Source: Acidobacteriota bacterium (GTDB lineage Bacteria; Acidobacteriota; Terriglobia; Bryobacterales; Bryobacteraceae). Taken from it: a stretch of 5,106 bases of DNA. Shown here piece after piece: positions 1 through 5,106 of the stretch. The stretch lies in contig JAFDVT010000259.1 of the NCBI GenBank assembly GCA_018268875.1, forward strand, positions 1-5,106, read 5' to 3'. Positions within the stretch are counted from its first letter, which is position 1, and every line of letters begins with the position of its first letter. A program made the position numbers and the translations under genes. The notes under the pieces are model-generated. The model worked only from the letters and a program-made list of their open reading frames with translations. It did not search any database and was not told where the DNA came from.

Positions 1-1208
1 CCGACAACGCGCCAGGAGTCGTAGTAGGCGAGCCCCCAGGCCACGGCATCGAGGCTCGAAGATGCCGCGCGTTCGAAGACTTTGTTTTTGTCGAACTGGT
101 TCTGCCGCAGCGCGTGGACATAGTGCATCGAACCGACACTGCCGCCCGAAACACTGCTAATCACGCGAAGCGCCGGCAGAAAGCCAGGCTGGCCAGCAGT
201 CAACTCACCGAGCACTTTGGCCGTCCACGTCGCGGCGAGGATGCCACCGCCGGAGGTCGCAACCAGGATGCGAGGTTGCGCCGCGGGATTGGCGGTGTCC
301 AGGATCTCGGCGGCGGTCCGGGCAGGCTCGCAATTGTTGCAATCGGCGACGGGAAAGACATGGTCGTTCCCACCGGTCACCATCGCGACGCTGAGGATGA
401 ACGGCAGCAGCGGGAACCGCCATCGATCCAGTAAATAGCTGAGTCCCGAGAGCAGCCAACAGAGGTTGGTGAGCAACAGCAGCAGCGATACCAGCGCAGC
501 CAGTTCGATGCCCGCCCACGTGTTGCCGGGCCGGAACGCGAACCCCAGCGCGAGGTACAGAAACAGGCTCAACAGGAACGCGTTGGCCGAGAACTGATGC
601 CCCGGCACGGAACTGCCATCGGGCATCACAAAGCCGTCCGGCGTGAACTTCCGTACGAGGTAGACGTACCAGCCGTGGTCGCCTTTTTCGAACCGCGTCA
701 GGTACAGCGCGACCAGATAGCCAACCAGGAAACCAGCCAGGAATCCGGCAATCGCTGCGGCAAATGCGAGCCATCCGTCGCGGCTATTGCCGACAAGGCC
801 GCTAAAAAAGTAGAGGACGGCGGCCAACGTCAACAAGCCGCTGATGAGGTTCGCCCGCCAGATTCCATACACCTTGTTGATGCGCACGCTGCGGAATACC
901 CGGACCGGTTCGCGCAGCCATGGATGGATGGGCTTCATGCCGAAACGTAGTTCGGCGGTTCGAATGATGGTATTGGCGCTTACATTGATCGCCATGGCGA
1001 GCAGAAACGTGGCGGCGCCGACCAACAGCGCGCCATTCCAGTACACGTCGTACATCCCAATCAGGTAGGCGCCGACAGAGCGGGTTTGGGCCAGCGGGAG
1101 GAAGCACACGAGGACGGTCCACATGGCAAGCGCAACCCGGGACAGCATCAGGTAGGAGAACACCGGACGGCGGTCCGGCGGCGTGGCGGGCGACATCGGT
1201 GGTTGCAT
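1..1208 (-). CDS. Membrane protein with C-terminal patatin-like phospholipase domain (N-terminal 402 residues, truncated by window edge)
   Basis: I read this open frame on the minus strand from ATG at 1208 to the window edge without a stop. Hydrophobic segments lie near residues 22-40, 57-77, 120-140, 146-170, 208-226, 234-260 and, shorter, 265-280. A patatin/cPLA2-type hydrolase domain then begins. SGGG at 319-322 fits the glycine-rich oxyanion loop, and VSGGS at 353-357 fits the nucleophile elbow, with Ser354 as the likely catalytic serine. The partner Asp of the Ser-Asp dyad should lie beyond the edge. Family members hydrolyse acyl esters of membrane lipids; the substrate here is unknown. 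A CxxC pair (Cys290, Cys293) sits between the last hydrophobic segment and the hydrolase domain. Basic loops at 78-119 and 171-207 suggest those loops are cytoplasmic. A second in-frame ATG at 1196 is possible; neither start has a good Shine-Dalgarno. The gene diverges from guaB. The domain call is fairly sure, the biological role unknown. Confidence 0.85.
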   Translation of the reverse strand, partial: MQPPMSPATPPDRRPVFSYLMLSRVALAMWTVLVCFLPLAQTRSVGAYLIGMYDVYWNGALLVGAATFLLAMAINVSANTIIRTAELRFGMKPIHPWLREPVRVFRSVRINKVYGIWRANLISGLLTLAAVLYFFSGLVGNSRDGWLAFAAAIAGFLAGFLVGYLVALYLTRFEKGDHGWYVYLVRKFTPDGFVMPDGSSVPGHQFSANAFLLSLFLYLALGFAFRPGNTWAGIELAALVSLLLLLTNLCWLLSGLSYLLDRWRFPLLPFILSVAMVTGGNDHVFPVADCNNCEPARTAAEILDTANPAAQPRILVATSGGGILAATWTAKVLGELTAGQPGFLPALRVISSVSGGSVGSMHYVHALRQNQFDKNKVFERAASSSLDAVAWGLAYYDSWRVV

Positions 1209-1218
1209 TTTTGCGTAC

Positions 1219-1232
1219 CGCTTTTACAAGCG
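1219..1232. repeat. Short inverted repeat in the divergent patatin/guaB intergenic region
   Basis: CGCTT, four bases, then AAGCG form a 5-base-pair inverted repeat 11 bases upstream of the minus-strand start codon. It lies within the 69-base gap between the divergent genes. It could be an operator half-site pair or a small hairpin in the minus-strand leader. An inverted repeat this short is also common by chance, so no function is claimed. Confidence 0.2.
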
Positions 1233-1257
1233 CGGAAGCGGGTTCGAAAGGGACAAT

Positions 1258-1266
1258 TGCTATCAT
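1258..1266 (+). promoter_or_regulatory. Extended -10 promoter element of guaB
   Basis: TGCTATCAT matches the extended -10 consensus TGnTATAAT except for one base. No recognisable -35 box lies 16-18 bases upstream, which is typical of extended -10 promoters. Transcription would begin near 1272-1274, only about 4-6 bases before the guaB ATG at 1278. A closely similar string precedes gltX. The motif match is seen directly; promoter activity and the start site are inferred. Confidence 0.5.
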
Positions 1267-1277
1267 TAGAAAAACGA

Positions 1278-2738
1278 ATGATTCCCGATCAGCTACAGGA
1301 AGGCCTTACCTTCGACGACGTACTTCTGGTCCCCGCAAGATCCGCTGTACTGCCGAACGAAGCCGACACAAAGACGCTGTTTTCCCGGAATGTGGCGTTA
1401 AACATCCCCATAACGTCAGCGGCGATGGACACCGTGACCGAGTCGCACATGGCGATCGCGCTGGCGCAGCAGGGCGGCATCGGCGCGATCCATCGCAACA
1501 TGCCGATCGACAAGCAGGCCGAGGAAGTGGACCGCGTGAAGCGTTCGGAAAGCGGAATGATCGTCGACCCGGTCACGATGCGTCCGAATCAGAAGATCAC
1601 CGAAGCGCTCGACGTGATGCGCCGCTTCCGGATTTCCGGCGTGCCCATCACCACTGAGTCCAACCGGCTGGTCGGCATCTTGACCAATCGCGATCTGCGG
1701 TTCGAGACGCGGTTCGATCAACCGATCGAGTCCCGCATGACCAAGGACAAGCTGATTACGGTCCCGGTCGGCACAACGCTCGAAGAAGCACAGCGAATTC
1801 TGCACGAAAACCGCGTGGAAAAGCTGCTGGTGGTGGATGAGAACTATCAGTTGAAAGGTCTCATCACCGTTAAGGACATCCAAAAGCGCCTGAAATACCC
1901 GAACGCGGCCAAGGACGGACAGGGGCGCCTGCGCTGCGCGGCGAGCATCGGATCTTCCGGTGACTTCCTGGAACGCGCGCAGGAAATGGTCCGCCGCAAG
2001 GTGGACGTGCTCGTGCTCGATTCCGCGCACGGCCATAGCGAAAAGGTTCTGAAGGCAGCGGAAACGCTGAAGAAGCATCTCCCGCAAGTCGACCTCGTTG
2101 CCGGCAACGTCGCGACGTTTGAAGGCGCTCGCGATCTTGTGGACCTCGGCGTCGACGGCGTCAAGGTCGGCATCGGGCCTGGTTCGATCTGCACCACGCG
2201 CGTCGTCTCCGGCGCCGGCGTACCGCAGATCAGCGCGATTCAGGAAACGGCAAAGGCGCTTGCCGGTACGGGCGTACCGCTGATCGCCGATGGCGGCATC
2301 AAATTTTCCGGCGACATCACCAAGGCGATCGCCGCGGGCGCGGACTGCATCATGATCGGGTCGCTGTTCGCGGGCACCGACGAAAGCCCCGGCGAGACGA
2401 TCCTGTACCAGGGCCGTACGTTCAAGTCTTACCGCGGCATGGGTTCGACGGGCGCAATGGGCGCGGGTTCCGCGGATCGTTATTCGCAGGACGCCGCGAC
2501 GGGCAAGCTTGTTCCGGAAGGCATCGAAGGGCGCGTGCCGTACAAGGGTCCTCTGTCGGACATGGTGTACCAGTTGGTCGGAGGTTTGCGCGCAGGCATG
2601 GGCTACACGGGCTGCGCGACGATCGGCGACCTGCAGAAGAAGGCGAAGTTCTACAAGATTTCGCCGGCCGGCCTGCGTGAAAGCCACGTCCACGACGTGA
2701 TCATCACGAAGGAAGCTCCGAACTACCGCCTCGAGTAG
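1278..2738 (+). CDS. guaB: Inosine-5'-monophosphate dehydrogenase
   Basis: This cytosolic enzyme oxidises IMP to XMP with NAD+, the committed step of GMP synthesis. The product is 486 residues, the usual bacterial length. The barrel opens with the family hallmark LTFDDVLLVP (10-19). Two CBS domains, the regulatory nucleotide-binding insert, occupy about 92-150 and 155-205. The catalytic loop GPGSICTTR (300-308) carries the nucleophile Cys305. NAD and IMP contacts include DSAHGHS (248-254), GNVAT (276-280), ADGGIK (337-342) and YRGMGS (385-390). The flap holds Arg401-Tyr402, the pair that acts as base in this family. All key residues are present, so the enzyme should be active. The frame is open upstream to an ATG at 1086, but those 64 extra residues overlap the divergent gene and precede the conserved N terminus, so 1278 is preferred. 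No clear Shine-Dalgarno precedes it. The usual partner guaA does not follow. Confidence 0.98.
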   Translation: MIPDQLQEGLTFDDVLLVPARSAVLPNEADTKTLFSRNVALNIPITSAAMDTVTESHMAIALAQQGGIGAIHRNMPIDKQAEEVDRVKRSESGMIVDPVTMRPNQKITEALDVMRRFRISGVPITTESNRLVGILTNRDLRFETRFDQPIESRMTKDKLITVPVGTTLEEAQRILHENRVEKLLVVDENYQLKGLITVKDIQKRLKYPNAAKDGQGRLRCAASIGSSGDFLERAQEMVRRKVDVLVLDSAHGHSEKVLKAAETLKKHLPQVDLVAGNVATFEGARDLVDLGVDGVKVGIGPGSICTTRVVSGAGVPQISAIQETAKALAGTGVPLIADGGIKFSGDITKAIAAGADCIMIGSLFAGTDESPGETILYQGRTFKSYRGMGSTGAMGAGSADRYSQDAATGKLVPEGIEGRVPYKGPLSDMVYQLVGGLRAGMGYTGCATIGDLQKKAKFYKISPAGLRESHVHDVIITKEAPNYRLE

Positions 2739-2741
2739 GGA
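2737..2741 (+). promoter_or_regulatory. Probable ribosome binding site for the TTG-started gene, overlapping the guaB stop codon
   Basis: AGGGA sits three bases before the TTG at 2745 and shares bases with the guaB stop codon TAG (2736-2738). The spacing is shorter than ideal. It supports the TTG start over the in-frame GTG at 2760, which has no better site, and suggests translational coupling to guaB. Confidence 0.4.
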
Positions 2742-2744
2742 ACA

Positions 2745-3455
2745 TTGCGCAGGCGCGGAGTGTCTGCAATAGCACACGCCGTGATCATCGCCGCCGTATT
2801 CTTACTCGCCCAAGCTCCGGAACTGTTGACTCGTTCGATGACGGTCGAAACGGAGTTTGCGGAACGTGTATTCAACGGCGGCTATCGCGAGCTCACGATA
2901 CGCCGTATCAACGCCATGCGCGCCGATGGATCGTTCATGCGGCAGGAACATTTCACCGGCAAGGATGGGCTTTTTGCGGAAGCATTGCATACACGTTTCG
3001 ATGAGATGTGGTTCCCGATTCGGGCCGTGCGCTGGCAAGTTAATTATCAAACGCGCGAAATAACGGAATCGACGTATCAGCCCGGTTCCAGTGTCAGTCC
3101 GCGCTGGCCGCCCTTGGCTGGGCTCCGTCCCCTTCCCCAAGGCCTCGGACCGGAAGGAGCATGCGCCGTAGATGCGGTACGCAACCTTCGCAACGTGCGG
3201 CGAGTTGGTTCCGGTATGGCAGCGGGATTCGCTATCGAACGCTTTCGTGGTAAGCCACGGAACGACATCGAACTGGACGAGGTGGAAATGGGCTTCGCAC
3301 CCGCGTTTGGCTGCTGGTACCTGGAATGGATTGGTTGGCGAATTGGGTTCTTAAGGTGGAGCGTCTACAGCGATCGCGTGACCAGTATTCGATTCGGAGA
3401 ACCGGACCCGGCGTTGTTCCAGGCACCGGCGAATTACACACGCAAACGTTATTAA
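2745..3455 (+). CDS. Exported or membrane-anchored protein of unknown function, co-transcribed with guaB
   Basis: I do not recognise the family with confidence. The 236-residue product starts at TTG, six bases after the guaB stop. Its N terminus looks like a Sec signal: a basic MRRR followed by a hydrophobic stretch (about 10-22). The GTG at 2760 would remove that basic region, which favours TTG. Cleavage after AQA (22-24) is doubtful because residue 25 is proline, so the segment may stay as an anchor. The mature part resembles exported proteins that end in a pattern like DPALFQAPANY (221-231), a tail also seen in some LolA-like or outer-membrane-associated proteins; this is a weak resemblance. 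Two cysteines (140, 190) could form a disulfide. A tryptophan-rich stretch (191-205) follows Cys190. No catalytic motif is visible. The short gap implies an operon with guaB, but a link to purine synthesis is not evident. Confidence 0.75.
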   Translation: MRRRGVSAIAHAVIIAAVFLLAQAPELLTRSMTVETEFAERVFNGGYRELTIRRINAMRADGSFMRQEHFTGKDGLFAEALHTRFDEMWFPIRAVRWQVNYQTREITESTYQPGSSVSPRWPPLAGLRPLPQGLGPEGACAVDAVRNLRNVRRVGSGMAAGFAIERFRGKPRNDIELDEVEMGFAPAFGCWYLEWIGWRIGFLRWSVYSDRVTSIRFGEPDPALFQAPANYTRKRY

Positions 3456-3465
3456 GTATTGGGAG

Positions 3466-3885
3466 CTATCGTCTGAAATCGCTGCTCTTGGCGCCAAGCA
3501 GCACAGGATCGGCCGCAACCAGCTTCAGCGAACGAACCATCGTCTGCGTAGCGGCTTTGTACTTCTTGAAATGTGGCGTTTCAAGATGAGTTTTGTACGC
3601 GTTGACGTCGGCGTAGGTCTCGAAAATTCTAATCTGCGCGGGGTTTTCACGCAGAGCGACCGCGTAGAGCGTCAAGACCCCTGGCTCCAGGCGAATCGAT
3701 GCTTCAATCTCCTCGCGAAGCGCATCCTTATAGGCTTCGAGTTGCACCGGGTCGATCTCAAGTTCCGCGATGCGAACCATTTTCTCCTCTGAGCCCGATT
3801 GCTGTGCCCGCGCCGGCCGTTGCGAAAGTACGACAGCCGCCGTCAGCAGCGTAGCGGCGAGGCAAAGAGTTTGGATTCCGCTCAT
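3466..3885 (-). CDS. Exported ABM-domain (YgiN-like, putative quinol monooxygenase family) protein
   Basis: The 139-residue product has a hydrophobic N-terminal segment (about 7-20) ending in an AxA-type site ARA (26-28), so it is probably exported. The n-region is unusual in having no basic residue. Residues 36-112 match the small ferredoxin-like antibiotic biosynthesis monooxygenase fold. The family signatures are EPGVL (67-71), the FETYADVNAY strand-helix (88-97) and HLETPHFKKY (100-109). Family members act as cofactor-free oxygenases or as dimeric stress-related proteins of unclear role, so a specific reaction cannot be assigned. The start at 3885 has a TAAGGT Shine-Dalgarno (3888-3893) at short spacing. 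The open frame continues upstream into antisense gltX sequence, but no ATG, GTG or TTG occurs in the intergenic part, so that extension is rejected. The gene converges on the guaB-linked gene with a 10-base gap and diverges from gltX. Confidence 0.85.
   Translation of the reverse strand: MSGIQTLCLAATLLTAAVVLSQRPARAQQSGSEEKMVRIAELEIDPVQLEAYKDALREEIEASIRLEPGVLTLYAVALRENPAQIRIFETYADVNAYKTHLETPHFKKYKAATQTMVRSLKLVAADPVLLGAKSSDFRR
3481..3502. repeat. Palindrome at the convergent gene ends, possible transcript-ending hairpin
   Basis: CTTGGCGCCAAG (3487-3498) is a perfect 12-base palindrome. It is flanked by GCTG (3481-3484) and CAGC (3499-3502), which can extend the stem past a two-base bulge. It lies 26 bases past the stop of the plus-strand gene and inside the last codons of the ABM gene. 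No T-run follows on either strand, so it is not a classic intrinsic terminator. It could still stabilise or end the guaB-operon RNA. Confidence 0.3.
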
Positions 3886-3912
3886 ATACCTTACGTTAGC
3901 CCCGATACAGCT

Positions 3913-3921
3913 TGTTATCCT
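3913..3921 (+). promoter_or_regulatory. Extended -10 promoter element of gltX
   Basis: TGTTATCCT fits the extended -10 form, with TG one base before a TATCCT hexamer. No good -35 box is present. Transcription would start near 3927-3929, leaving a leader of roughly 8-10 bases before the gltX ATG. The element and the AGAAA that follows closely resemble the string before guaB. Activity is inferred from sequence only. Confidence 0.45.
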
Positions 3922-3936
3922 AGAAATTCCTAACTC

Positions 3937-5106
3937 ATGCGTGTTCGCTTTGCGCCTTCGCCGACGGGGTACTTGCACATCGGCGGGGCCCGTACCTTCA
4001 TCTTCAATTGGCTTTATGCCCGCCACAACGGCGGCACCGTGGTCCTGCGGATCGACGACACCGATGTCGAACGCAACACACAAGTCTCCGAGGACTCCAT
4101 CTTCGAAGGCCTCCGCTGGCTCGACCTCGGCTGGGATGAACTGTACCGGCAGTCCGAACGCCTGGACCTGCATACCAAATCCGCGTGGGAAATCTTCGAA
4201 AAAGGCCACGCCTACCGGGACTTTACGCCGATGTCCAGCGACGAGCCGTCTGGGCATAACTGGCTGTTCAACCCCGGCATGCGCGAGCTTTCGCGCGAGG
4301 AAAGCGACCGTCGCGCCGCTGCGGGCGAGCCCTTCGTACTTCGCTTCCGCGTGCCTCGCGGCGTAGGTCGCGACATCGTCGTCAACGACCTCGTGTACGG
4401 CACCGTCACCAAGGCCGCCGACGACATTGAGGACTTCGCGCTGCTCCGTTCCACCGGCGTCCCGACGTACCACATGGCGTCCTGCGCCGACGACGCCGAC
4501 CTGCGTATCACGCACATCCTGCGCGGCCAGGAACACCTCGCCAACACGTATAAACACGTTCTGATCTTTGAGGCGCTGGGTGTTCCGGTTCCGCAGACCG
4601 CGCATCTACCGCTGTTGATGGCGCCCGATGGCGCGAAGCTTTCGAAGCGGAAACACGGGCCTGTGGTGAGCGTGACGACGTATCGCGACGCCGGATTCCT
4701 GCCGCACGGGTTCGTGAATTTCGTCTGCCTGCTGGGCTGGAATCCGAAGAACGATCGCGAGAAGATGTCGCGCCAGGAGTTGATTGACCTGTTCAGCCTC
4801 GAAGGCATCAATCGCGCGAACGCGACCATCAACTTCACCGACGAAGATCCGTTCGATCCCAAGGCGGTGTGGTTGAATGCCGAGCATCTTCGCGACTTGA
4901 GCGCGCCGGAACTCGCGCACGAACTTCTGCCCTTTGCCGAAAAGGCCGGTTTTGTTGGCGTAACCGAGGATCGTTTGACGCCGATCGCCCCGCTGATCCG
5001 CGAACGCATTCGCCTGCTAAGCGAGGTGGCGACAACAGCCGACTTCTTCTTCGCCGCCGAACTTCCGCCCTACGACAAGAACGAACTGATCCCGCAAAAG
5101 GGCGAC
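3937..5106 (+). CDS. gltX: Glutamyl-tRNA synthetase (N-terminal 390 residues, truncated by window edge)
   Basis: This class I aminoacyl-tRNA synthetase charges tRNA-Glu with glutamate in the cytosol, using ATP. The frame is open to the window edge. The Rossmann fold begins with RFAPSPTGYLHIGGART (4-20), where HIGG (14-17) is the class I HIGH signature. RIDDTD (38-43) is the conservative Glu-to-Asp form of the usual RIEDTD. RGQEHLANT (197-205) and KLSKR (234-238, the KMSKS loop) complete the ATP site. LLGWNP (265-270) marks the shift into the helical domain. The position where many enzymes carry a CxC zinc knuckle reads AYRDFTP (92-98), so the zinc site is absent here. A short acidic insertion, TDEDPFD (301-307), precedes the WLN motif. 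An in-frame TAA at 3931 rules out an earlier start, and no clear Shine-Dalgarno is present. The anticodon-binding domain lies mostly beyond the edge. Confidence 0.98.
   Translation, partial: MRVRFAPSPTGYLHIGGARTFIFNWLYARHNGGTVVLRIDDTDVERNTQVSEDSIFEGLRWLDLGWDELYRQSERLDLHTKSAWEIFEKGHAYRDFTPMSSDEPSGHNWLFNPGMRELSREESDRRAAAGEPFVLRFRVPRGVGRDIVVNDLVYGTVTKAADDIEDFALLRSTGVPTYHMASCADDADLRITHILRGQEHLANTYKHVLIFEALGVPVPQTAHLPLLMAPDGAKLSKRKHGPVVSVTTYRDAGFLPHGFVNFVCLLGWNPKNDREKMSRQELIDLFSLEGINRANATINFTDEDPFDPKAVWLNAEHLRDLSAPELAHELLPFAEKAGFVGVTEDRLTPIAPLIRERIRLLSEVATTADFFFAAELPPYDKNELIPQKGD

Noticed and set aside
205..774. A 189-codon minus-strand frame, and other frames overlapping 1-1266 including 802-1266
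   Set aside because: They are shifted relative to the continuous 402-codon minus-strand frame that carries the membrane segments and the SGGG and VSGGS motifs. Their own translations lack domains.
1..1208. The patatin-like protein as an effector of an anti-phage system such as CBASS
   Set aside because: Some CBASS effectors are patatin-like, but they usually lack a large membrane domain. No nucleotidyltransferase or other defence gene is present in the window; the neighbour on the visible side is guaB. The unseen left flank could change this.
1086..1277. Upstream extension of guaB giving a 550-residue protein
   Set aside because: The 64 extra residues overlap the divergent membrane-patatin gene, lie before the normal IMP dehydrogenase N terminus and resemble no known domain. 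The 486-residue form matches the family length.
1416..2777. A 453-codon open frame on the minus strand opposite guaB
   Set aside because: It lies wholly antisense to a fully conserved IMP dehydrogenase. Its translation is rich in Arg, Ala, Asp and His with no recognisable domain, as expected from GC-rich antisense frames.
3886..4605. Upstream extension of the ABM gene to a 379-residue protein
   Set aside because: The extra part is antisense to the conserved catalytic core of gltX. The signal-like segment and ABM domain begin at 3885 with their own ribosome site.
4212..5009. A 265-codon minus-strand frame opposite gltX
   Set aside because: It is antisense to a well-conserved synthetase, is Ser/Arg-rich and shows no domain.

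Overview
The window is about 60% GC and is tightly packed with five protein genes. Only short gaps separate them (69, 6, 10 and 51 bases), and no stretch over 300 bases lacks a gene. I see no tRNA, rRNA, insertion sequence, CRISPR array, phage gene or long repeat. It looks like ordinary chromosome from a GC-rich bacterium. The window alone does not fix the phylum. Three of the five products look exported or membrane-bound, and the codon usage looks similar across the genes.

Layout, left to right: (1) On the minus strand, from 1208 off the left edge, the first 402 residues of a membrane protein with about seven hydrophobic segments, followed by the start of a patatin-like lipid hydrolase domain. 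(2) Divergent from it, a complete guaB (IMP dehydrogenase, 1278-2738). (3) Six bases downstream on the same strand, a TTG-started gene for an exported or membrane-anchored protein of unknown function (2745-3455), probably in the guaB transcript. (4) Convergent with it across a 10-base gap, a small minus-strand gene for an exported protein with an antibiotic-biosynthesis-monooxygenase (ABM, YgiN-like) fold (3466-3885). (5) Divergent from that, gltX (glutamyl-tRNA synthetase), whose first 390 residues run off the right edge.

How they work together: guaB and gltX are core metabolism and translation genes. The other three genes have no evident pathway link to them or to each other. Both core genes start just downstream of a nearly identical extended -10 element (TG-N-TATC-N-T followed by AGAAA), and neither has a clear Shine-Dalgarno sequence. 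This suggests they are read from very short leaders. I found no convincing evidence of a new multi-gene system. The less ordinary items are the membrane-patatin fusion, the unknown exported protein coupled to guaB, the shared promoter motif, and an exported ABM protein.
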